Shown here piece after piece: positions 24,613-35,100 of a stretch of 64,000 nt of DNA. The DNA comes from Croceibacterium soli. GTDB taxonomy: Bacteria; Pseudomonadota; Alphaproteobacteria; Sphingomonadales; Sphingomonadaceae. The notes beneath the pieces were generated by a model that was not told the origin of the DNA, made no database searches, and was given only the letters and a program-made list of their open reading frames with translations. The first letter of the stretch is position 1; each line of letters opens with the position of its first letter. The DNA is taken from positions 1-64,000 of the forward strand of contig NZ_WTYK01000005.1 of NCBI RefSeq assembly GCF_009828065.1, read 5' to 3'. The position numbers and the translations under genes were made by a program.

Positions 24613-25956
24613 TTACGGAGTTGCGTTGGTGTACGTGATGTTGCCCTGCACCGCGAGGTTGGTCGCAGCTTGGGCGTTCGCATTCACGCCGGTATTCTGA
24701 GCGAGGTTGTTGATGCCGGCGAAAGCCTGGAAGGCGGCGCCATCGATCACGATACCACCGCTGGCATAGCCCGCATCCGCATCGAGAACTTCATCGCCTA
24801 CGCCGGAGTTGGAGTTCACCGCGACCAGGACCTGGGTCGCGACGACTTCGTTGTTGATCGAGCTGTCGCTGTTGAACGAATCGTCGGTGATCGTGCTGCC
24901 ATTGTTGGCGGAGCCGTCATCGGCCGAAGAGTCGCTGTTGAACGAGTCCTCGGTATCGTTGACAGTGCTGCCGTTGTTGGCTGAGCCATCCTCGACATCA
25001 TAGTCGTTGTCGGTCACCGAGCTGCCGTTGTTGGCAGATCCGTCGTTCGCCGAGTTGTCGGTGTTGAACGACTCGTCGTTGACAGTGCCGCCGTTGTTGG
25101 CGGAGCCATCCTCGACGTCGTAGTCGTTGTTGGTCAGGTTGGATCCGTTATTGGCAGACCCTTCATCGGCCGAATTGTCGGTGTTGAACGATTCGTCGAT
25201 GTCGGTCTCAGTGACGGAGCTGCCGTTGTTGGCCGAACCGTCCTCGACGTCGTAGTCGTTGTTGGTCAGGTTGGATCCGTTGTTGGCAGAGCCTTCATCG
25301 GCCGAGGCGTCGGTGTTGAACGACTCGTCGATGTCGGTTTCGGTGACGGAGCTGCCGTTGTTGGCGGAGCCATCCTCGACTTCGTACACATTGGAGCCGT
25401 TGTTGGCGGAGCCGTCATTGGCCGAATTGTCGGTGTCGTCATCCGTCAAGGTGTTGAACGAGAACAGGTTGTCGTCGTCCGTAACCGTACCGCCGTTGTT
25501 CGCGGAGCCGTCATTGGCCGAAGTGTCGGTGTTGAACGAGTTGTCGATATCGTCGTCCGTAACCGTACCGCCGTTGTTGGCGGAACCGTCGTTGGCCGAG
25601 TTGTCGGTGTCGTCATCAGTCAACGTGTTGAACGAGAACAGGTTGTCATCGTCCGTCACCGTACCGCCGTTGTTCGCGGAGCCGTCGTTCGCCGAGTTGT
25701 CGGTATTGAACGATTCGTCGAAATCCGTGTCGGTGTCGTTGACGGTACTGCCGTTGTTCGCGGAGCCGTCCTCGACGTTGTAGTCGTTTTCCGTCAGCGA
25801 GGAACCGTTGTTAGCGGACCCATCCTCGGCGTCGCCGGAAACGCTGCCTGCGTTGGCAGAACCTCCGTCGAGGTCGATGTCTTGCCCTGCTGCCGGAGCG
25901 GCCAGTCCGAGCGCGAGCGCAATCGTAGAAGTTGCCGCTAAGTGCCTTAGTTTCAT
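24613..25956 (-). CDS. Secreted acidic repeat protein with GSANNG repeats, candidate functional-amyloid major subunit
   Basis: A 447-residue protein with a signal peptide ending LAAPAAGQ. Residues 32-366 are repeats, each beginning GSANNG (14 exact copies plus one GSANAG) and continuing with acidic stretches such as ESFNTDNSAD or NDYDVED. The mature protein contains no Lys, Arg, His, Cys, Met or Trp that I can find, so it is extremely acidic and made largely of Asn, Asp, Gly, Ser, Thr and Ala. Residues 367-447 form a distinct, less acidic C-terminal domain (GIVIDGAAFQAFAGINNLA, then QNTG) shared with the next gene. GGAGAAG precedes the ATG. Asn/Gly-rich imperfect repeats secreted beside FapD- and FapF-like proteins suggest the structural fibre subunit, though the repeat differs from FapC. 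Calcium binding by the Asp-rich loops is possible. Confidence 0.8.
   Translation of the reverse strand: MKLRHLAATSTIALALGLAAPAAGQDIDLDGGSANAGSVSGDAEDGSANNGSSLTENDYNVEDGSANNGSTVNDTDTDFDESFNTDNSANDGSANNGGTVTDDDNLFSFNTLTDDDTDNSANDGSANNGGTVTDDDIDNSFNTDTSANDGSANNGGTVTDDDNLFSFNTLTDDDTDNSANDGSANNGSNVYEVEDGSANNGSSVTETDIDESFNTDASADEGSANNGSNLTNNDYDVEDGSANNGSSVTETDIDESFNTDNSADEGSANNGSNLTNNDYDVEDGSANNGGTVNDESFNTDNSANDGSANNGSSVTDNDYDVEDGSANNGSTVNDTEDSFNSDSSADDGSANNGSTITDDSFNSDSSINNEVVATQVLVAVNSNSGVGDEVLDADAGYASGGIVIDGAAFQAFAGINNLAQNTGVNANAQAATNLAVQGNITYTNATP
24859..25863 (-). repeat. Coding tandem repeats of the GSANNG protein
   Basis: Units of 26 residues (78 bp) and 18 residues (54 bp) alternate in the downstream half of the array, giving a 132-bp higher-order period. 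A 32-residue unit containing NLFSFNTLTDDD appears twice in the upstream half. Adjacent copies are nearly identical in DNA, so copy number probably varies between strains through slippage or recombination. Confidence 0.85.
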
Positions 25957-26072
25957 CTTGCTTCTCCAGATCAAGATCAGAACTGCGCAGGCAAATCCTT
26001 GCCCCCGCGCTTTCTTCGCACGGACCTATGCCGATCGAAGGAGTGCAAGATACTTTGAATGTGAAGTCTTGT

Positions 26073-26088
26073 TTTGCGAAATCGCAAA
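26073..26088. promoter_or_regulatory. 16-bp palindrome TTTGCGA-AA-TCGCAAA upstream of the amyloid-like operon
   Basis: A perfect inverted repeat lies 117 bases before the start of the repeat-protein gene in a 219-bp intergenic region that must hold the promoter of the four-gene unit. Written as TTGCG-N4-CGCAA it has the size and symmetry of a Crp/Fnr-family site with altered half-sites, and a Crp/Fnr regulator with a changed recognition helix is encoded in the same locus. Confidence 0.55.
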
Positions 26089-26175
26089 TATCCCTTGTTT
26101 CCAGGATTAGCTCAAATGGACGAATAGGGGTAAGGTGGTAACACTTAAGAGTGATGCACTTGCTTTCCCTGGCGT

Positions 26176-29058
26176 CTATGTTTCTGGATGGGACTCCTTG
26201 TCCGCTGGGGCGGCCCCCTCCGGCACGACGACGAACTCGACCGCCAGCCCCGGATCGAGGTACCGCGCCGCTGTCGCCTGCAGTTCGGCCGCCGTGATCG
26301 CCTCGACGGTATTCGGCGCGCTCAGGAACCGCGCGATCTGCTCCGGCCGGCTTTGTGCCCGGTCGACCAGGTTCATCCAGCCGGCGTTGGTGGAGAGCGC
26401 GTTATCGAGTTCCTCCAGCAAAGGCGTACGGGCGCGCAGGAGGATGTCGCTCGGCACGGGCTGCTCCAGCAGTCGCCGCACGGCGCCGAGCATGGCCGTT
26501 CGTGCGTCCCCGATCCGCGCAGCATCCACTTGTGCGGCGATGGTGAACGTGCCGTAACCGTCATGGACCTGGGACTGGGAGGCATTGACCCCGGGCGTGT
26601 AGGTCTGCCCCAGTTCCTCCCGCAGCGTTTCCATCAGCACGATCCTGACTACCCGCTCGAGCAGTTCCAGGCGCAAGTGCTCTGGGTGGTCGCGGTCATC
26701 GGTGGTCCGCCAGGTGAAGCGCAGCAGTGCCTGGTCTGCCGCGCCCTTGTGATGCAGAACGCGCGCGGAGCGGTCCGAAGTGAACGGGCGCCCGCGGTTC
26801 TCCGCGTAGGGACGGAACTCCGCCTCGCGCGGCGGCAAGGCGCCGAGCGTGGCCGCGACGGCCCCGATCGCGCGGTCTTCGTCGAAATTGCCGACCAGCC
26901 CGATCTCGATCGCGCCGTGCTCCAGCCGGTCACCGATGGCGCGCCGAAGCTGCTCCAGGGTCTTCGCACGGAATGCCTCCTCCGGCGGGATGCTGAAGCG
27001 CGGATCGCCGTCCGACAGCACCTCCCCTGCGCGGTTTCTGACGACATTGGCGGGGGTCGCTTCGCGCCTGGCGAAGAAGATGCTGGTATCGCGGCGGAAT
27101 TGCGCTGCGGCTTGCCTGCGGAAGCCCGGATCGGTCAGCGATGCCGCCAGGAGCTGGAATTGCAGCAGGAGATCGCCGGGCGTCGTGACCGCGGAGATAC
27201 GGAAGGTCTCCTCGTCCGCCGCCCAGCGATAACCGACGTTGCGGCCGGCAAGCAGCGTCTGCAACTCGTCGTAGTCGTGCGCACCCAGGCCCCCGTAGTG
27301 GAGCACCGGGACCATCGCGGTGCGGAGCGGATCGTCTTTCGTGTCGAGCATCTTGCCGCCATCGAGGTTCATCTCGACGCGGACCTGTCCCCGTTCGAGG
27401 TCCGTCCGCTTCATGTTGAGCCGGACGCCGTTGGCGAAGCGGACGGTGCGGATCCCCAGAAGCGGTTCCACCGTGTCGCCCACGACCGCGCCCGGCGGCC
27501 CGAACTCGGTATAGGCGAAAGACGCGTCCTGGGCAGGCCGGCTCGGCTCGAGCGGTCCGGCCATCGCCTCCTCCCACGCCGCCCGGAGCGCCTCGGCGCC
27601 GCCTCCGGGCGCCGTCGCACCCTGGAACCGAATGAGTGGATCGTCGAGCGGCACCAATTCGGCCGCGAGCGCCTTCATCACCGTTTCGGGCGTCACCTCC
27701 GCCGCGAAGGCCTCGAACCGGGCCAGGTCGCTCTCCGGAGCGGTCGGAACCCGGCGGTCCTGCAACAATGCCAGGGCCGCAGCGGTCAGGTCCGCATGGG
27801 TCCGCGTCTCCGACGCAGCAGCCGCCCTTTGGAGCGCGTTGCGGATGATCGCGAGTTGCTCGTCCACTTCTGCCTGGGTAAACCCGGAGGAGAGCGCGCG
27901 CCGGTATTCCCCCGCCGCCGCAAGCAGCGCCTGCCGCCACTTCCCAGAACTGCTTTCGACCGTCAGCCTCGTCGTGCGCGCGGCCTCGAACACGTCTCTC
28001 GTGGAGAGGGAGGCTTCCCGGAACGGCGGCCTTTTGCTGCGGGCAAGGCGGAGGAAGCGCCGGTTCACGATGCGGTAGCCGACCGTCCGCTCCAGCTGCG
28101 TCCGCCGATTGGCGGCAGTGTCCTGCTCGCCCAACCAGGCGCCGTGACGGGCAATCGTGACGCGCTCCGGCAGGGAGGGATCGAGATAGACATCGGTCTG
28201 CCCCGCAAGAGCCGGATCGATCGGCCCCGGCGAAGGCTGCTCGGTCGCCGGGGCCGGTGAGGCCCAATCCCCGAAACGGGCGGCGATCTGCTGCTCGACC
28301 TCGGCGGGATCGATGCTGCCCACCACGATCAAGGCCGCGTTGTCGGGCCGATAAGTCCTGCTCCAGAACGCGCGCAGATCTTCCGGACCAGCGCCGGCCA
28401 CCGTCTCGGCGGAACCGATCGGCAGCCGCTCGGTGAAGCGAGCGCCCGGGTAGAGGAAGGCGAGGTTGTCGATGCTGTTTCTCTGGCGGTAAGTGTCGCG
28501 CACCCGGCGCTCGGACAGGATGATCTTCTTCTCCCGCTCGATCGCCTCACCATCGAAGGTCAGCGACCCCGCCGCCTCTCGCAGCACCATCAGGGCATCG
28601 TCGATCAGTTCCGGTCTCGCGGTCGGCAGGCGCAGCCGGAAAAGCGTATCCTCATGGCTCGTCGTGGCATTCGCATCCCGTCCGAACGCGATCCCGCCGC
28701 GTTCCAGGAGTGCGACCATTTCGCCTTCGGGCAAGTTCTCCGATCCGTTGAACCCCATGTGCTCGATGAAATGGGCGAAGCCGCGCTCGTCCTGCGTCTC
28801 GTCGAGCGACCCGGCACGGATCAGCAGCCTTATCTCAGCCTGGTCCTGCGGTGTATCGTTCGACCGGACGATATAGCGCAGGCCGTTCGGCAGCTGCCCG
28901 AGGACGAACGCGGGATCCGGCTGCAGATCGCTTCCTTCGGTCGCCCAGTCCACCATCGGCGACTGCGCGGATAGAGCGGAGAAGGCGCTACAGAGCACGG
29001 CCAGAACAAGCGCCAGCAAGGCGCGAGGCAGGAGGCTGCGGATCACGACCGAAGTCAT
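26176..29058 (-). CDS. M16 family zinc peptidase, exported (PqqL-like)
   Basis: A 960-residue peptidase with a signal peptide (CSAFSALSAQ) and the zinc motif HFIEH at residues 96-100, followed by MGFNGSENLPEGE. Four M16 sections of the usual size follow; the C-terminal half lacks the motif. The N-terminal segment (LGQLPNGLRYIVRSN) and length near 930-960 residues match the PqqL/zinc-protease subgroup, distinct from the 928-residue enzyme at 2622-5408. The ATG has no strong ribosome site, so the start is uncertain by a few codons. The gene follows the giant autotransporter by 108 bases on the same strand and may process or clear exported polypeptides (inference). The amyloid-like operon begins 219 bases downstream. 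Confidence 0.9.
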   Translation of the reverse strand: MTSVVIRSLLPRALLALVLAVLCSAFSALSAQSPMVDWATEGSDLQPDPAFVLGQLPNGLRYIVRSNDTPQDQAEIRLLIRAGSLDETQDERGFAHFIEHMGFNGSENLPEGEMVALLERGGIAFGRDANATTSHEDTLFRLRLPTARPELIDDALMVLREAAGSLTFDGEAIEREKKIILSERRVRDTYRQRNSIDNLAFLYPGARFTERLPIGSAETVAGAGPEDLRAFWSRTYRPDNAALIVVGSIDPAEVEQQIAARFGDWASPAPATEQPSPGPIDPALAGQTDVYLDPSLPERVTIARHGAWLGEQDTAANRRTQLERTVGYRIVNRRFLRLARSKRPPFREASLSTRDVFEAARTTRLTVESSSGKWRQALLAAAGEYRRALSSGFTQAEVDEQLAIIRNALQRAAAASETRTHADLTAAALALLQDRRVPTAPESDLARFEAFAAEVTPETVMKALAAELVPLDDPLIRFQGATAPGGGAEALRAAWEEAMAGPLEPSRPAQDASFAYTEFGPPGAVVGDTVEPLLGIRTVRFANGVRLNMKRTDLERGQVRVEMNLDGGKMLDTKDDPLRTAMVPVLHYGGLGAHDYDELQTLLAGRNVGYRWAADEETFRISAVTTPGDLLLQFQLLAASLTDPGFRRQAAAQFRRDTSIFFARREATPANVVRNRAGEVLSDGDPRFSIPPEEAFRAKTLEQLRRAIGDRLEHGAIEIGLVGNFDEDRAIGAVAATLGALPPREAEFRPYAENRGRPFTSDRSARVLHHKGAADQALLRFTWRTTDDRDHPEHLRLELLERVVRIVLMETLREELGQTYTPGVNASQSQVHDGYGTFTIAAQVDAARIGDARTAMLGAVRRLLEQPVPSDILLRARTPLLEELDNALSTNAGWMNLVDRAQSRPEQIARFLSAPNTVEAITAAELQATAARYLDPGLAVEFVVVPEGAAPADKESHPET

Positions 29059-29166
29059 TAACGCATCTGGATCGCGTTCACCACCGACGCGCGCGGCACG
29101 GCACGTCCTTACAGCCAGGCGCCAGCGGGGGCGGTCGCAGCCCCAAGGCGACCACGCAACCTCGGC

Positions 29167-32100
29167 TCAGAACCGCATCCGGAACCCTGCGTCGGCCTTG
29201 AAGCCGTTGCTGTTGCCGAAGTCCGATACGGCCGTGTTGGCGGACACTTCCGAGAAGAGCGTGAACCGGCCCTCGTTCCAGGTGTGGCTGAGGCCCAGGC
29301 CGACTTCGCTCGACAGGCGGCGCTCGCGGCGCAGCAGCGGCGTGCCCGAGACATCGACGATGGTGCTGCCGAGCATCTCGTACTCCAGGTTCACGATGCC
29401 GTAGACGTGGTTGCGGACGGTCCCGCCGCTCGGCTGCTCCCAGCTGTTCTCGTGATCGATCGAGAGGCCGACACGCCCGCGCAAGCTCTCGCCGTCGCGC
29501 GAGGAAACGGCGGCATCGTGGGGATCGGTGAAGGTGTCGAACCGCACGTTCGAGTAGACGATCTGCGCCTGCGGAGTGACGCTGAGGCGGCCGCCGAGCG
29601 GCAGGCGATGCCCGATCTCGAAGCTGAAGGCCTCGCCCGAACCGTCGCTGTCGCTGGCGAGGCTCCCCAGCACCGCCGAGTCGAGGTCGCTTTCGAACCA
29701 GCTCAGCTGCGCCTGGGCGTCGGCGTAGAGGCCGTCGCTGCCGTACCAGGTCAGCGTCGCCCCGATGCCATAGCTGTGGGTGTCGATTTCGCCGTTCCCG
29801 AACCGCGAGCGGACCCGCGCGTCGGCCGATCCGTGGCGGGCGTTGACCCCGGCGATGAGCGTTCCGGTGCTGCTGTCCCGGAGCGCCTTGTCGAGGCCGA
29901 CCTGGAGCCCCCAGGTGTCGGTATCGACATCGGTGCCGCTGGTCGAAACCGCCACCGTCGGGCGGAACCGACGGCCTTCCGCGCGGCCCCACATGCCCGC
30001 GCCGCCTTGCGTGAAGCCCGACCACCGGCGGTTGCCGACGCGCTCCTGCAGCGTCGCAAGACCGTTCAGCTTCTGCAGCGTGCCGGCGTAGCTTTCGTAG
30101 AGCGGCACGCCCGGCTGATAGAGCGGGGCCTGCGGCTCGCCCGGGCCGTCGAGCAGTGCCGAGCGCAAATACCAGTCGCCGTCCGCCGGGGTCGACGCGC
30201 CCCCCTGGAACAGCCGGTACCCGAACGCCCCGGCAACGACCGCCGGACTGCCTTCGAACTGGTAGTCGCCGTTGAGCGTGAAGGTCCCCGCCGAGCTGCC
30301 TCCGACATCGACGATCTTGATGCCTTCGACCGTCTGGGCGCCGAGCCCGCCGGTGTTGATGACCGTCACCGCGGTCGAGCCGAAAGTGTTGCCGGTCACC
30401 ACCAGGCGATCGCTCGGCGAAGCGTCGCCGCCAAGCTCGGCCTCGACCTCCAGCGCCCCTCCGGTGCCGGTATAGTCGCCCGCCACCGTTAAGGTGCCGA
30501 TGGAATTGCCGGTGGCGATGGTTCCGGCGTTGACCGTCGTGCAGATGGTGCCCGTGCCCCCGAGCCGGGCGCCGGCGAGGACGTTCACGTCGCCGCAAAG
30601 GCTGCCGTTCACCACCAGCGTGCCCTGCACTTGCGTGCTGCCTGCGTAAGCCGAACTGTCGCCGGTGAGGACCAGGGTCCCACCCGCCGTGGTGAGCGCG
30701 CCCGCGCCCGTGATCCTGCCGCTCAGCGTGAACACCGTGCCGCTAGCGGGCGCGATCGTTCCTGCACCGGTGAGCGCAAAGACGCGCGCACTCGTGAGGG
30801 TCGCGCTGGTCGCGAGCGTACCGCCGCTCATGGTCACAGCGCCGGCCGCCGCGCCCAGATTGGCGTCGCTGGCGATCTGCAAAGTGCCGCCGTTGATAGC
30901 CGTGCCGCCGGTGTAGCTGTTGGTCCCGCCGAGCACGAGCGTGCCGGCGTCGGTCTTGACCAACTGGGTGTCGCCCGAAAGTGCCGCGTCGATCGTCGCG
31001 GTGAACCCGGCGCCTGCCGCGCTGCCGTCGCCCACACGGACCATCGCCTGCGGCCCCATCAGCACCAGCTCGTCTCCGGTGAGCCTGTAGCCATCGGCGG
31101 CGAACTGCATCCCGGCGGCGGTAACGGCGCCAAGGCTGTCGTCGATCGTCACCGTACCGCCGGCGGCGCCGAACACCGCGAACAGGCCGTCTCTGTAGGC
31201 GGCGTTCACAGCCCCTTGGGCGTTGGCCCAGTTGTCGTTGCCGCTGCGGTTCTGCCAGGTGCCGCTGCCTCCTTCGATCGCGCCATTGTTCCTGGGGCCG
31301 GCCGCGCCGTCCCAGAAGGCGATGGCGGAATCGACCGCGTTGACCAGATTGACCTGGCCGGCGACCGATGTCTGCACGGCGACATTGCTCCCGGCGGGCA
31401 GGATCCCCAGGGCCAGGCCGTTGTCGGTGAGCGCACCGCCGTAGTCGAACACCCGGTAGACGCCGATGTCGAACGCGCCACCGGCCGACACGGTGACGTC
31501 GATCGTCCCGTCCAGGATCAGGTTCCCGCCGACATCGACAAGGTCGTTGAGCCCGCCCCCCGCCGCCCCGGCCTGCCCGAATTCGTACGCGAGGGTCGCG
31601 CCCGCCGCGAGCGAGAGATCGCCGGCGATGGTGAGCGTGCCCGCGCCGCCGGCACCAGGGGTCAGGGTCGCTCCATCGAGGAGCGCCACATCGCCGCCGA
31701 TCGTGCCCGTGCCGCCGATGCTCGCGCCCCCAGCGACTGTGGTGGCGCCCACGGCCCCGGCGTAGTTGCCGTTGACCAGCAAAGTGCCCGCACCGACGCT
31801 CGTCGCGCCAATGTACGAGCCTGCGCCCGAAAGGATCAGCGTGCCGGCGCCTGTCTTCGCCAACCCTCCGGAGCCGGCGAGTTCGCTCGCCACAGTCGCA
31901 GCATAGCCGGCGCTTGCAGCACTGCCGTCACCCACTTGCACGATGGTCTCACTGCCGGTGAGCGTGAGTGCATCGCCCTGCAGGACATAGCCGTCGGTCG
32001 CGAACTGCAGTCCCGAGGCAAGGACATCGCCGCCCGCGCTGTCGACTGTGACCGTACCCGGCGCGCCGGCGAAGATCGCGAAGCCGCCTTGGGCGTAATC

Positions 32101-35100
32101 GGCGTTGAGCGAGCCGGAGGCGCTGGTCCAGTTGGCAGAGCCGCCGCCCACGCGCCAGATGCCGCTGCCGCCGTCGACGGCGCCGTTGTTCTTGGGCCCG
32201 GCGTCGCCGTCCCAGAAGTTCAGCGTCTGGCCCGCGGTGTTGACCAGGTTGACCTGGCCCGCGATCGCCGTCTGGACCGATACGTGGCCCGGCGGAAGCG
32301 TACCGAGCGCCAGCCCGTTGTCGGTCAGCGTGCCGCCGTAGTCGAACACGCGGTAGAGGCCCGGGCCGAATGTGCCGCCGACGGGAACTGCGACGTTGAT
32401 CGTGCCGTCCAGCACGAGATCGCCGCCGATAGTGACGAGATCGTTGAGCGCCCCGCCCACCGCGTCCGCCTCTCCGAACTCGAAGTTCAGCACCGATCCG
32501 GCCGAGAGCGAAAGGGAGCCGTTGATCGTCAGCGTCCCCGCGCTGATGCCCGGCGCCAGCGTGCCGCCATCGGCCACGACCACGTCGCCGCCGATGATGC
32601 CGGTCCCGCCCAGCATCGATCCCGATGCGGCGCTGGTGAGGCCGGTGGCCAGCGACAGGTCGCCGTTGATGAACAGGCTCCCCGCCCGGACGGTCGTCGT
32701 GCCGGTGTGGTTGGACGTGCCGTCGAGCGCAAGCGTGCCCGCACCGTCCTTGATCAGATTGCCGGCGCCGGTCAGCGCGCCCGCCAAAGCCAGGCTGGTG
32801 TCGGCGTCCGTCACGAAAGTCCCGGTGCCGATCAGGTCGACCGTCCGGCCGGAGCTGAAGCTTGCGGTGGTATGAAGCGTGGCGCCATCCAGGCCGAGAA
32901 CCCCGGCCGCAGCGCCAAGGCTGGCATCGCTCGCAATCCGCAGGGTGCCGAGATCGATCAGCGTGCCGCCGGTATAGCTGTTGGTGCCGCCGAGCACGAG
33001 GGTGCCGAGGTCGGTCTTCACCAGCTGGCTGTCGCCCGTGAGCGCCGCGTCGATCGTGGCGACGAAGCCGGACCCGGCGGCCGTGCCGTCACCCACGCGG
33101 ATCACCGACTGCGGCCCGACCAGCACGATATCCTGGCCGGCGATCCTGTAGCCGCCGCTCGCGAACTGCATGCCCGCCGCGGCCACCGCGCCGAGGCTGT
33201 TGTCCACGGTGACAGTGCCCGCCGCCGCCGAGAAGATTGCGAACTGTCCGTCGCTGAACGGCCCGTTGAACGCGCCCGCGCTGTCGGCCCAGTTGTCGTT
33301 GCCGGCGCTGTTCTGCCACAGGCCGTTGCCGCCATCGACGAAGCCGTTCAGCTTGGGCCCCGCCGCGCCGTCCCAGAAGGCGAGCGTGGCGCCGGCGGAA
33401 TTGACCAGGTTGACCTGGCCCGCGATTGTGGTCTGAACCGCGACGATCGCCCCCGCCGGCATTGTGCCGATCGCCAGGCCGTTGTCGGTCAGCGTGCCGC
33501 CATAGCTCATCACCCGGTAGACGCCGACGTCGAAGCTGCCGCCGGGCGACACGGCCACGTCGATCGTCCCGCCGAGCGTCAGGTCGCCGCCGATGCTCAC
33601 CAGGTCGTTGAGCGGACCGCCCACGACATTCGACTGGCCGAAATCGAACGCGAGCCGGGATCCGGCGGTCAGGCCGAGATCGCCATTGATGGTCAGCGTG
33701 CCCGCGCCGATAGCGTCTCCGGGGGTCAGCGTAGCGCCATCATTGACCGACACATTGCCGCCGATGGTGCCGACTCCGCCCAGAGAACCCCCGACGTTCA
33801 CGATAGTATGGCCGGCCGCCGCCGACTGGTCGCCGTTGATCAACAGCGTGCCGCCCGACACCGTCGTCGCACCCGCATAACTGTTGCTTCCGGTCAGGAT
33901 CGTGGTGCCACTGCCGGCCTGCTCGAGCGTGCCGGAGCCGGAGATCAGGCCTGCGAACGTCACGGCGTTCGAACGGTCGAACACCAGCGCGCCATCGTTG
34001 AGAACGTCGCCGGTGATGCCGCCGGTCGTGCCGCCGGCACCCAGGCGGAGCGTGCCCACATCGATCGTCGTTCCGCCGGTGTAGCTGCTGTCCGCCGTCA
34101 GGATGGTGGTGCCGGCGCCGATCTGGTCGACCGCGCCGCCGCCCGTGATCGCCCCGGCGAATGTGAGATCGTTAGAGCGGTTGAAGGCCAGGGCCCCGTT
34201 GTTGACCACATCGCCGCCAATGCTGCCGGCCGTGCCGCCGGCGCCGATCTGCAACGTGCCCGCGGCTATGGTGGTGCCGCCGGCGTAACCGTTCGCCGCA
34301 GCCAGGACGAGCGTACCCGCACCGTCTTTCGTAAGCGCCCCGCCGCCGGCGACCACGCCGCCGAGCGTGAGCGTCGTCGGGCCGTCCGCCAGGAAAGTTC
34401 CGGCGCCGGCAAGCGTGACCGCACGGTTCGAAGTGAGCGTCGCGGTGGTGTTCAGCGTGCCGCCGTCGAGGCTCAGCCCGCCCGCCGCATCGCCCAGGTT
34501 GCTATCGGCCGAAATGCGCAGCGTGCCGCCCTCGATCGCCGTGCCGCCGGTGTAGCTGTTGGCGCCGGTCAGCACGAGGGTGCCGGCAAGATCCTTGACC
34601 AGCCCGGCGGAGCCCGTGAGCGACGCGCCGATCGTGGTGGTGATGCCGCTGTCGCTTGCGCTGCCGTCACCTACGCGGACGAACGCGTCCGTGCCGGTAA
34701 GCGTCAGCATGTCCCCGGCGATCACGTAGCCGTCGGCCGCGAACTGCATGCCCGCCGCCGAAACGGCGCCGCCGGCATCGTCGATCGTGACGGTGCCGCC
34801 CGTTCCCTGGAAGATCGCGAAGCTGCCGTCCGCATAGTCGGCGTTCATCGAGCCGCCGAGATCGCTCCAGTTGTTCTCGCCACCGCTGACGCGCCAGGTG
34901 CCGCTGCCGCCCTGGATCAGGCCGTCGTTCTTGGGGCCTGCGCCGCCATCCCAGAAATCCAGTGTCAGGCCCGCGGTGTTGACCAGGTTGACCTGCTGCA
35001 GGATCGCGGTCTGCACGAACGCGGTGCCGCTCGGCAGCAGGCCCACCGTCATTCCGTTGTCGGTGAGTATGCCGCCATAGTCGAACATCCGGTAGACCCC

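Noticed and set aside
24859-25863. Regularly spaced direct repeats considered as a CRISPR array
   Set aside because: The repeats are in frame, translate to GSANNG units, have variable unit length and no unique spacers.
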